Shown in pieces: positions 22,958 through 33,817 of a DNA stretch of 64,000 nt. Each line of letters starts with the position of its first letter. Within the stretch, counting starts at the first letter, position 1. This stretch comes from Symbiodinium natans (Eukaryota > Sar > Dinophyceae > Suessiales > Symbiodiniaceae), in contig CAJNDS010002514.1 in NCBI GenBank assembly GCA_905221605.1, positions 271,914-335,913 of the forward strand, written 5' to 3'. Below the pieces are notes generated by a model, which saw only the letters and a list, made by a program, of their open reading frames with translations, did no database searches and was not told where the DNA came from. Position numbers and translations under genes: made by a program.

Positions 22958-23668
22958 TGTGAGGTGGCTTACCTTCTCAGTTTGTGTATATATGTCGATA
23001 TCGTTTTGAATCACTTTGTAAATACTGACCGCAAGACGGTTGTTTCAGGACTCATGCTGCTGCTGTGGATGGCAAGCCGCCACGAAATCATTCGAAAGCT
23101 GCTGTGCCAGCGTGCACGCAACAAACCTGGGCAGGAGGTCACCGTCTGCTGAGGCACATCCTGCAGGATCCTTCAGGCCCACCAGCTCCGGCTGGGTGTT
23201 TGGCACCAGCATGCCTGCTGGGCCACCCGCTGCAACAGTTCCGTGTTTTGAAGTCTTGTGTCCCCCCCATGTCCCCCCGTAGTGATGTACGGTAGTGACA
23301 GTGCTACGGCTGCGGCCAACTGTCACTAGGGATTGTTGTCGGAGTCGGTTGGGCAACTGGTGGAACTTTTACTGGACGGTTGATCCTGTGAACCATAACC
23401 GCAAACAGCGTTCCCTTACCCACGCGAGGTGGATATCAAAAAACTTCAAACATGTGCATTCAGCATCGTGTGAATCAGAATGCGCTGTTATGCGCTGCTC
23501 ATCAGTACAGTGTGCACGGCGACGTTTGTGGTCGTTGGCAGCCGTCCACTGGCCTGCACGCATGGGGGTTGTACCGCCTTTGTTTTACCATGTTTTACAC
23601 CAACGTGTCGTACAGGTTTTTGCACTGCTCATTGCACCCGTTGACGTTGCGGCGACCACGCGCTGCCT

Positions 23669-23932
23669 TTGCTGTGCACACGCTTGTTGGCTGGCCGCGC
23701 GAAGGTTGTGGAGGTTTTCGTTGCTCGCGATGCCGTTGACCCGGAAGGCCAGGTTGTCAAGCAGCAACTGCTGGTGCGGACAACGGTGCCGCGCCTTGAC
23801 CTGGTGGCGCTCTGTTCCCATGGTGTCGCCTTTAGCGCGCGACGGCGAACCGCCTGTGACGGGGCCTCGCTTCACCACGCTTGGAGGAGGTCCATGTACC
23901 GTGAACTGCGCGAAACGGGCCCCAGCACTTGA
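23669..23932 (+). pseudogene. LINE C-terminal fragment, GC-rich family
   Basis: The plus strand reads DAVDPEGQVVKQQLLVRTTV, then LVALCSHGVAF, and in a second frame MVSPLARDGEPP. This parallels the 13.6-14.3 kb copy (GPEGRVVPQQWLSRTTA, then DATLVSPL). It is isolated, short and needs two frames, so it is a relic. Confidence 0.6.
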
Positions 23933-24239
23933 TGTTTCTCGGCAATGAGGTCGGGGCCTTGCGGACCCTGATGCGACTGCGGGGCTGTCGCGCTCCGGCT
24001 GCGGTGCGCGCCGTTGGTGGGGGCTGTTGTCCGTAGCGGTGCATGTGGCCGTTGCCGAAATCGCCCTGGGCACGGCTGCAGCACGGCTGCAGCACGGCTG
24101 CTGCCTTCCGGCCCGTCGCTGGCCGCCCGGCCCCGCCGCTGCTGCGGCCGAAGGCGCCTGACTTTTAGTTAGGCTTGCGGAGACCGGTGTTAGTGGTTCG
24201 ATTTGGCCGGCAATTGCAAACCTCCTCCGTGAAACCACA

Positions 24240-24700
24240 GCTCGTGGGAATCCTTGGACACAAACGGCCGGGTGCATCAAGGGAGCATCCTGGGTCCGCT
24301 GCTCTTCAAAATTTTGTTCATTGGTGTTGCCGGCTGCGCGCGCAGTATGTCCCGGGCGTTGCGTTGGGCCCTGGCCCAAGTGCCCTCTCGCGTGGCACTT
24401 CTGCTGTATGCTGATCAAGGTGGCGTTTCTCGTTTGGGATTGGATCCGCAGGACTCGCGCGTAAAAAAAAATCCCGAAAAGCAGCTGTGGGGTCCAAGCT
24501 CTTGAATATCCACGTTTCCTTGCAGGGTTGTTTTATTGGCAGTACTTTCGTTGGCCAGTCATGCCGTCTATCAGCATCGATTGCATTGCCTTGTCAGCCT
24601 ACACTCCTCCGGGCTCCCCATCTCCGCAGTTCGAGAGTGGACCCTGGCCCGGTGTGGCCATCACCCATTTACGGATGGTAGTCGAGTCGAGACCTGATCG
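24240..24700 (+). pseudogene. RT scraps of the 19-23 kb LINE family
   Basis: At 24268-24420 the plus strand reads HQGSILGPLLFKILFIG and VPSRVALLLYADQGG, the QG and YAD motifs of an RT, followed by a stop and a run of A. At 24620-24690 it reads VREWTLARCGHHPFTDG, the C-terminal motif of the 20.7-23.0 kb elements. The intervening part is deleted. Confidence 0.65.
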
Positions 24701-25099
24701 TCCGAAGGCGTCCCCTTTAGGGTACAGGTGAAACGTTCTATAGGCACCTTTTATGCAGATTCCTGCCCCATCACAAATTTGCAAAAATCATCGCGTGATT
24801 CATTCCACATATTGTTGTTCATAGCTGCTGTTTCCCAGTTGGCCCAGCGTTGGACCATGTCAATAATCACAGACTGGCGCAAGTCGCCGAACAACAGCGA
24901 GGCTCAGGTCAGTGTCAAAACAACGAAAGAGATGGGCGCCCAGTTTCGATCAAGCAGCGTGCCCTTTTCCAAGCCGGTACCGACGCCTTGGCCGCCCGCC
25001 CACGCACGGATGGGGCTAGCACTTTGTGACGACGTTGACCGCGCCGGAACTACTCCCTTCAGACGGCTCTTTTACGGGCAGCTTTTGACGTATTGTTGG

Positions 25100-28000
25100 C
25101 CGCGTGCATGACATTTTCCCTTTGTCAAGGGGAAGGCGGTCAGCACGGAGGCAGGCAGACTCGGCCTGGGCGCGACGCTGATGGGCTCTGCTTTCGGTTT
25201 CTGCCCAGCGGGCACAGCATTGGGGTCCGCATGGCTCGCATGGCCCGCTCCATGCGAGCCAGACCCAGGGCATCGCAGGGCATCCCAGGGCCCAGACCTC
25301 GATCATTGCCACGACCTCGCTATACCTCGCTGAAGCCGCGGGCGTTTTACCCATGCTAGGACCTTGCAGACCACACCTCCGGCCGCCCGAATCGTGCTGG
25401 CGGACAAATTTGCTTAAGGAGTTGAAAAAAAAAAAAAGTGCGCGTGCAAAAAAGAACCAAACAGCATCGAGCGCGGGGCGAGCGCGCTCTGGGTCGCGTG
25501 TAAGGAAGGCCAACAGGCGTTCGTGCAGCTGCAATCGGGATGCGGCCACCTGGAGACCACCGTGTTGGTGGAGGGAAAACATGGGGGGGCTATAGGGTGT
25601 CCCCCGACTTTGAAATGCTCGGCGTGCGTGCCGGAAAGGCCGGGGGGCACCATGGTGGGCATCGCGCAAGGCTGTCACGGTTGCGTGTGGTGAGAGCGAC
25701 GGGAGGTCGGGGCTGCAGGGCATCACGTCGGGGTGGCGGTGCAGTGCGCAGCGCAGGGGGTTCACGTTCGGGGTCGGTTAGTGCATCCCACAAGGTGCGA
25801 GCGCGGGGTGGCCGTAACAAAGGCGTACGGGTCTCTGGCGGGCACGCGAAACCTCCCCATTACCTCCCACCCAACAAACCTCCCGCGCCCGGCACCGCGT
25901 TTGCGAGAAGTCGACCAATGCCACGCTGGAACGCCGTGACCCGCTCCAACAACTTTTGCATAAGCCAGTAAGACATAAAATCTCGCGCCATAATTTTCTG
26001 GTCAACCTCTGCTTGAGTTACTTGGGGTTTTGACCATTGCGTGCCGCTCCCAGACCGTGATCTCTCCCGCACGCTCGTGCTCTGGTCCCGCGGTCCTTGG
26101 GTCCCGCGGTCCTTGGGTCCCGCGGTCCTTTGGTCCTCTGTCCCGTGGTCTCCCGGTACCGCGGTCATTTGATTGTATCAATGTAATATGTTTTCGTAGT
26201 AATAGTATAATAAGGCATGTAGTATGGTCCCGCGTTTCCCGGTCCCGCAATCAGATTTTGGTTGTAATAATTTCTGTAGTATAACGTAGTATCATATTTA
26301 AAGGCTGACGCCGCTGCCGCCATTGCACGTCGTACGCGGTGGAAGCTGTGGCTGTGCCCACGATGTCGTAGCGCATGGAGCGGCGCAAGTGCTGACGGAA
26401 CTGGAGGTTGCGTGTCGGGACAATGGCATGCCAATTTGAGCGGAACTGGCAAGCAGGCCCGTTACATGGCTATCGTCCTGAAGAACCGCCCATATTACAC
26501 CAGTGGAACATGAAAGCGTTGCGGTGTTGGGAAGTACATGGGGACAACTTTGTTTGCATTCCTATTGGAATTTTGCGAGACACATCGCCAACTTGCCTGA
26601 TGCAAGATGGGTTAGACGTGCTTTGAAGTGGCAGCCGGTGGGGCGGCCTAACCCTGGTAGACGCTGCAGCATCGCATCAGCACTGCCTGGGCTAAGCTCA
26701 ACTGCTCCGATTCGGATCACAGACACCGGGGGCTGAACATCTGCGTCTCGACCGGAAGCCGCAGCCCGTGCCATAAGCGCACAGGTCTTTCAGCACGGGG
26801 CTGAACTTCATACCCGTGGCTAGGAAGTTCCGCGATCCGCAGGCGCTCTTGGGGCCGCCGGCCCGTGGGGCATGAGGATACTCTGACTCTGACTGTCTCT
26901 GACTGGAAAGCGTTTCTTTTCAGCCTACCGTTCTTCTGTGAGCTGTTGCTTGCACATATTTATACATGTTTGCAGGGCCTCCACAAATCAATCCGTGCCG
27001 GACTCAACGACGCGTTGTTGTCTTGGCCTGGAGTGCCCGTAGCTGACGCGCCTCAGCAAACGACGGACTTACTGTTTTTGTACCACTCCTTCGAATGCAA
27101 CTCTCCTGGCTGGGTTGCAGTGGCGACGGACCCGCGTGGAATGGCTCAAGATCCGTCAAGCTGCACTGGGTCTCGAATGGTCTCGAGCAACCAGGCACAA
27201 CGACGCACCCGCGAGCGAGAGCTCAGGCGAGGTGGGATGGCTCAGAAAAGGAACCGGTCCGGGAATCGCACACATTTCTCAGTACGTGTGTGCTTCTCCG
27301 GGTCCAGAGCTTGAAGTCCGACGAAGCTCTTACAGTGAGCAAGTGAAGGAGGAGGAAGTAAGCGGAAAAATATGAAGGGACATGAGCAGAACGCGGCAGA
27401 GCAAGTGCACGTGAGATCACGTGACCGGTCAGGTGTTGACTCAAGTCCACTTTCGAGCTACACAAGTTGCTTTTCCGATAAGTAGCGACTCACACCACAC
27501 ATGATTCTAAACCTGCAGCATCTGCTCATAAATAAAACACTGAAACAAAAAGTTCCGTCCCTAGCAAGGCTAATCAATGCCCCGGCTCCTCGGTTGCAAC
27601 CGACGCCCACGCTGCCGCCTGTGCCTCCCCGGCCCTCTTCTGCTGCAGTGCCTTTGCAAAAGCTAAATGAGACGTGTACGAGCAGTCGGGCAGTCATTGG
27701 CACACAGGGCACATGTGCACAGTGACATGACACTGGGTCGACCTGCCTGAACATTGCCAGACAACCTGACAGCCGTGATACAAAACTACGCCGTTTTGCA
27801 GCGAAATCACCGTCTGCCTGGCTGACCATGCTCCCGTGCATGCCAGCGAGGACCATTGATAGGCTGGTTCCTTGCCATTGTTGCATTCACGGAGCAGAGA
27901 TGAGCAGAGCATAACTTCCAACAAGTACCAAAGAGGGCTGACCGGCACAACCGGAGCTGCCGTCACCAGGCCTCACAAAGAATGTGACAGAATGGCGCTT

Positions 28001-28700
28001 CATACGCTTTACCACCCGTTTTGCAAGAACTTTTCTGTTCCATACTCACACATGAGCCAGTATTCGGGGCAGAGTTGCTGAGGGGTGAGCTGCCATCTGC
28101 CGGCGTCGAACGGACCGGTACCATGGGCAAGAACTCCAATACCTCACACGATGAAGCTAGTAGAACGGGCATGAATCCTATTGAAAACATCTGCCAGTGC
28201 AGCATTGGTACGCCACCCAGCAAAGGCAACTGCAAAGGCGTTGCTCCTTCCAAGCCTCAAGCAAGCAGCGAGTGACAGGGGCAATGCTGCCGAAACGGGT
28301 AAAACAGCACCGCTTCAAGCCTGCAGGAGGTGAAGGCCAACTTGCGATAGTTGACACGACCTGAGCTTAGCCACCATCTGCGGCATTCTGTGTTTCATCC
28401 CGGCGTGATTCTACTGAAGCAACGGCAACAACGGCAGAAACAATCACAATCACCCATCACTGCCGCACTACACACATTGAAGACTCCCGAACTCGCCACT
28501 GCGCGAAATATGGACTGTACACAATCACAATCACCACCAACCACTGCTGTGCTACACACACCGAAATCTCCAGAACTCACGACCGTGCTGTATACAGTCG
28601 CAATCACCACCAACCACTGCCGCACTGTACTCCCGAACTCGCTACAGTGCGATGTATGGAACGCGTGTTGAGAGCTGTTTTGAGCACTCAGCCGGGGCTT
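25100..28700. other. Gene-poor stretch, no supported gene
   Basis: Reading frames here are short, overlap on both strands and show no domain I recognise. The 25.0-25.8 kb part is GC-rich, like the LINE debris to its left, but I could not place its frames. At 28430-28640 an imperfect repeat containing AATCACCACCAACCACTG occurs. An A-run of 14 lies at 25425-25438. Confidence 0.45.
26084..26147. repeat. 16-bp tandem repeat, about four units
   Basis: GGTCCCGCGGTCCTTG is repeated three times almost perfectly, followed by a degenerate fourth unit. The unit contains the palindrome CCGCGG. Confidence 0.85.
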
Positions 28701-28708
28701 CGTTCTGA

Positions 28709-29368
28709 TTACTGGTCGACTTGGCATGGCTCTATAAACCTCACGACAACATCGAATCCCACGTTCGAAAGATAAGACACTACTCTTGCCGCTGATCTCT
28801 CCTCGTTCAAGCCGGCGCGAAGCGCAAGTGCAGCTCCGGCAACAGTCGCAACTCTGCCTTCCAAGCCGATCATGGCATATCCTTGCGTGTCAACCCAGCC
28901 CAAATATATACCGGCCGTGACACCTGAGCCAACATAGACATACACCACACCCTCTACTCCAGCAACATTGTCACCGTCGATGTCCACCCTGACCATCTCC
29001 AACACGCAGGCCACAATCTTCGGAATAGCTGCAACGAAGTCATCGAGAACCGGAATGGGCTCCTGAGCCTGGATCTCGTGAAGCACTTCCAGCAGTGAAC
29101 TGCCAGAAGTTGAATATGATTTCATGTACATCGACAGCCCCTCGACAGCCAAGCCGTCCCGTACATCACGAACGCCAGCCAGAGCATAGAGCGAGCCGCC
29201 CGCAATGCCCAAATTGAACTTTGGTTTGACGACCACACCATGAGCATCAATTTCCAAGGGTCCAACATGGACTTTCATCTTCGAGGTGCCAACAGCACCT
29301 CCTTCTGTCAAAGCCACAGGGACAGCAGCATCTGGCTTGCGCGACTCTGCACAGCAGGAGCAACCCAT
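28709..29368 (-). CDS. Acylated-looking membrane-associated protein, unknown function
   Basis: A 219-residue single-exon frame starting MGCSCC at 29368. Gly2 followed by three cysteines is the layout of an N-myristoylated and palmitoylated protein, so attachment to a membrane face is likely. The body (residues about 30-205) is rich in Gly, Val and Ala with the segment VYVYVGSGVTAGIYLGWVDT and then GYAMIGLEGRVATVAGAALA, suggesting a beta-rich or short amphipathic-helix domain. There is no catalytic motif. I have the impression of a family expanded in dinoflagellates but cannot name it. No intron is needed. It lies alone between gene-poor stretches. Confidence 0.6.
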   Translation of the reverse strand: MGCSCCAESRKPDAAVPVALTEGGAVGTSKMKVHVGPLEIDAHGVVVKPKFNLGIAGGSLYALAGVRDVRDGLAVEGLSMYMKSYSTSGSSLLEVLHEIQAQEPIPVLDDFVAAIPKIVACVLEMVRVDIDGDNVAGVEGVVYVYVGSGVTAGIYLGWVDTQGYAMIGLEGRVATVAGAALALRAGLNEERSAARVVSYLSNVGFDVVVRFIEPCQVDQ

Positions 29369-30127
29369 CTTACTGGGCAGGCAATGGGCTACATGCCATG
29401 ATACTCTCAGTGCGGACCCAGTTCGAAGTACCGCTTCAACCCCTCATATGGACCAGCCTGTCACCTGAACATTGGGAACATGCCGCAGTGAAACTCGGTG
29501 AAACCCCATAACAGCCTACGACGGACTTTCAGCAGCGTGGGCCGGCCAGCAGTTGCTTCGCTTCGAGAAGAAACCATCACAGATGCGATTCTTTTTTGCA
29601 ACGTCTTCTTTCGGTGAGACAGAGCACAGTGAAACAGCGACAGGACTCCCAAATGCATTCATGAGAGAGCCTTTCGACTCAGAGTCAGGACCACATAAAC
29701 CGCAGTTCTCATCAAAAGTTTCTGGATCTTCTCCGGAGCTTCTCCGGAGCTTCTCGATACCTTCTCTAGAGCTTCTGGTCCCGCCTCTGCAGCCACCTCA
29801 GCATACACATTGTTTTTGATACAGGCCGCGAAATCCGCAGCGTGCCATAACGCCCCACACATGGGCCAACTTCGGATTTTGTCCAGTCAGGGTGCCACCT
29901 GTCAGCATTTGGACAAGACGGACACCCTGTCCGGACCACCCGAGTCTAAATTGCGCTGTTTATTTTCACAAGTGCTTGTCTGTCAGCCAGGCAGAGGACA
30001 TCCTCACCAACCTTGCTCCCAACCTTTACCGGCTGCCCTTCTACAAGTATGGATTGGATAGACCTTAGCCCAACATGCAAGGATCAACTGATCCTGGGTG
30101 ATGGATCACCCACATGCAAAGGACAGC

Positions 30128-33100
30128 TCATGTGTCCTTCTTCTTGCTCTTGGCCTTTCTCTTGTTTCGGATTTGCTGCTGCTGCTCAACGCGCTCGCTG
30201 TTGTACTTGATCTGCTTACGATGTGAAACTTCATCATCAAGCTCTTCATCCAGGTCATCATCGTCGTCATCGTGTTCTTCCTCCTGGACAGTCAGAACTT
30301 CAGAACCAATGTCCGGCACCGTAGCGATCGATGAATATCGAGTTCCAAACCTCACTTTGTGTGTCTGTGTGTGTCAAGATGTGTTCCCTGACTCCTGGAC
30401 GTTGAGCTTGATACGGGCCTCGGACTGGCTGCGCAGCATGAGCTTCTCCTCGTACTTTTCATCCTTCGAGCTCGAGCGCAGTTGGCCGGTGCATGTACGC
30501 AAAACAACGAGGCAAACACTGCTGATCCAGGAACTAAGGATACGTCGTCCATGCGCCGCTGACGGTCGCTGACTTCTTCCAGAGGCGCAGTTAGGCTTAA
30601 CAGCTTGGAGATCTTCAGCTCGCACTGCTCTAGCATATGCTCAACCTCCATCTTCTCATCCTTGGATTGCCAGAAGCACGTGTGAAAAACATGCGCGAGC
30701 ACAAGCTCTTTCATGCTGCGAAGAGCAAGTTGGCTCTGAGCGTCATTTGGATCAATAGTCGTTTCACCCTCCAGCTTCACGACTTGCAGCTTCTCAGACA
30801 GGTGTCCGATCCCAGCCTTCATGTCGATCAGAAGCCTGTCTAAAACATTGAGTTGGCATGTGAAAAACCCAACTATTTTTCGGGCTTGGACTTATTACCT
30901 GTGAGAGAAATATCCGAGAACGTGGATGAATGGGATCACTCCCAACTGTTGGCCAGGTATTGGTTCTTCCTCATAGAGCAAGGTCCTCCTCAGAGGGCCT
31001 CCAGTCAACGAAGACACCCTTGGCTAAGGGTCAAACATACCTGCCCTGTTAGTAAGCCCCTGCCCCCTGCACCCCCCCCCCCTCCCCTTTGCTGTGAGAT
31101 GTGGATTGTGTGCTGTCTTCCCTCTGCAATGTTTCACGGTCCATGTTGTACTCTAACCGCAGTCCAGTACCCAACCGAACATGGAGTGGATTCTGCTGCT
31201 GTCTACTCGGTCTACTCGGTAGCCCTTGCCGCTTCAATTGCTTCCTACATCTGCCCGCTGCCTACATCACAGCCCTTAGTGCTGCTTAGAGCTGAAGCTT
31301 AGGCTTCGAGGGCTGTAGGGTACGCTTCTCGAATGAGATGATCAACTCCCAAACGAAACGACACACAGTAATGGTTCCACGTTACAGACAGTGACCACAA
31401 TCTCTGGGTGTTTATCACTTTGGTCCTTGCGACTCTCTCGTACTTGCCGCGATTGCGCTCGAACTTCTCGGTGGCTTCCCCCAGGTGGGATTCGAAATCA
31501 TCGATGGCCTGAAGGCACAAACCGTGGCCTTCATTCGAAGAAACACGAAGAAACTGCACAATAACAGTACAATAACTACACAGCAGGCCTGCCGACGTCC
31601 ACCTTGCCCTCCACTGGAAAACTTCAAGTCTTCCACCTTGCGAAGCAGCACAAAAGCGGCGCAACGCGGCGCAAAGTGGCACAAAGCGGGACAAATGAAG
31701 AAGCCTGAAGGCGTAGTTTGCGTCGGTCTTCGCTTAGCCTCCCATGAAGAGGCGAAAATGCATCCCTCATGACGATCGCAATCCACAGATGGACCTGTCG
31801 ATGGTCTCCTGGTTTTCCTTGGTCAGCTGCTGCAAGTTTTTCTGCGTGTCCTCCTGCGTGAGGAACTTCTGGATGATCTCGTTGGCGTCACTGACACCTG
31901 TCAAGCACCGATTCACTTCCGGTACCTTGCTCCACGCGTCAGAAGTTGTTCCAACGCGGAGAGAGAAAATGAAACATCCAGTGATCCCTCCACAGCCTGT
32001 GGCATCCTTGATTGCCTGCACGGCTTCCTGATGCGAGAAATCTTCCGAAGTTCGGCCCAGCGCCATCACAGACAGCCCTGGCCTTGTAGTCCATGATCTT
32101 TTGTAGCTCCTCTTGCGCAGCATCTCCGGAGTATCCTGTCGAGAAAGCTCTTGATCACAATGCCTGATATTCTTGCCTGCTTCCTGAAAGCTTTCTCGGG
32201 GAACACCGAGCCTGCCGTGAACTCAGATGCGACCGACGCCTCCTTCAGGGAGCGATCATGGCCCTTGTCTGTCTCGGGCTGTTGCTTCAGGCTCTTCTCG
32301 CGGAGCTCCAATCTTTTGTTCATCCTGGTTGAAAATAAGCTCCAGCTGCTTATGCACGCTCAAGGTCCCTTGCACCAGCTCCCATCAAATCCAAGAGGCT
32401 CGACACGCTGCTCCACCAAGATCTTCTTTTCTTGGACCTCCTTGTCCCGCTGATTCCTCTCTTCCATTACACCCTGCTCGAAGCGATGTAACTCGGCTTG
32501 CGCCATCTCCTGCAGACGGTCCAACACCACCCAAACAAACCACCCAAAAAAAGCACCCAAGACCACCCAAGACCACCTAAAACCACCCAAATCCACCCGG
32601 TCATGTCCCTTCATCTCCCTTCATCTCCCTTCATCTCCCTTCATGTCCCTTCATGTCCCTTCTCATGTCCCTTTTCATGTCCCTTCTCAAGGTCCTTGGC
32701 GTGGTAGGCATCGTGGGAGAGTAGCAGCAGCTCCTCGTAGTCCCGCTCCTTGGCCTTGAGGGTCCTCTCAATGGCCGCGAGCTGGTTGTCGAAGCCGATG
32801 CGCTCGTCCTTCAGTCGCTTCACAATGGCCTCGTAGGTCTTCCGGATGCTCTGAGCCTCGTTGTACTTGATCATCACTTTGTCTAACCGGTTCTCCAAGA
32901 CGCGGATGTGGCGCATCTCCGGGGAGGCCTCGCTCGAATGCATCTTGGAGCCCATGGAGAGCTCACCCTGCTTGATGCTCAGCTGGTCTATGTGGCCTCG
33001 CCTCAACAAGTCAAAGACACCAACTGTTCAACTAGCACGGCACTACAGCACTAGCACGGCAAGGACACGAAGAAACCCCTCCCTCGATGCATCCTTCAAG

Positions 33101-33817
33101 CATTGCACCTCTTGTTGTTCTCATTCTTGATGAGGTCAAATCTCCTTTGCGGCTTCACTTTATCAGCTATCCGAGCTATGTGTTGGGAGTCTGATGTTGC
33201 GAGTCTGATCAGTGATGTGTCAGGGGCGCAGAAGCTCCCAGCAACCTGCGTCGAGCGTCCTCTGCATCTGTTGCACTTCGTGCATTGTCTGCTCCAGAAT
33301 TTTCTCTAAAGACTGCGGCTTCTCATCGCGGAGAGTTGCGATCTGATTTCTAAGCCTGCCACAGCTCATACTGCTAATGTCTTGTCAAACTTGAAGCAAG
33401 CTTGCTTAACAGAAGCTCAACACGGCAAAAACTGTGCAGCTTCATGTGCGGCCAGAGAAACGTTTTGTTCTCATCTTTCATCTGGCCAATGATCTCCTGC
33501 AGCCGACATGAGGAACCGCACGCAACACTGACGCCTCCAAATTTAGGCCAGTGACTCAGTGGCTGCAAGATGATGCAAGATCTTGCAAGTCCGGAAGAGA
33601 CCTGTCCTTGTTCTGCTGGATGTTCAGCTTGGCGGTCTCGTATGTTGCTTTGCGTTCCTGAGAACGCAGGAAAGCAAGCTTGCAGCTTGTAGGAGCTGCT
33701 TGTCAGTCTCCTGTGCTTCCTGTGCTCGTGCGAAGGTCAAGATTCGCCCTCCAGCAGCTGGAAGCGCCTCTGCAGGTCCTCCAGCTGCTCTTCCGGCGTC
33801 ATGGCATTCTTGGCCAT
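30128..33817 (-). CDS. ODA1: Outer dynein arm docking complex protein (DC2/CCDC63-CCDC114 family), 16 exons
   Basis: Coiled-coil protein that anchors outer dynein arms to axonemal doublets. My model, 5' to 3': 33817-33746, 33657-33607, 33496-33462, 33355-33246, 33166-33109, 33001-32695, 32509-32400, 32324-32263, 32137-32077, 32027-31997, 31897-31800, 31508-31426, 30835-30766, 30660-30544, 30463-30393, 30350-30128; about 518 residues. Phases agree at every junction. Family signatures are ERKATYETAKLNIQQNK, RRFDLIKNENNKR, FDNQLAAIERTLKAKERDYE, LLLLSHDAYHAK, EMAQAELHRFEQ and VSDANEIIQKFLTQEDT. An acidic run and a basic KRKAKSKKKD tail end the protein. Introns 1, 2, 6, 11, 12 and 13 start GA, introns 7-10 GC, the others GT; acceptors are AG|G except AG|C at exon 5. 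Exon 9 holds a six-A run (around 32095-32104) that puts the frame off by two bases, either a sequencing-type error or a real lesion. It could be either of the CCDC63/CCDC114 paralogues. Confidence 0.85.
32601..32690. repeat. 10-bp tandem repeat inside intron 6
   Basis: TCATGTCCCT and TCATCTCCCT alternate about eight times on the plus strand, preceded by a CCACCCAAA-type simple repeat (32524-32600). It lies directly after the donor of intron 6 of the docking-complex gene and accounts for much of that intron. Confidence 0.85.
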
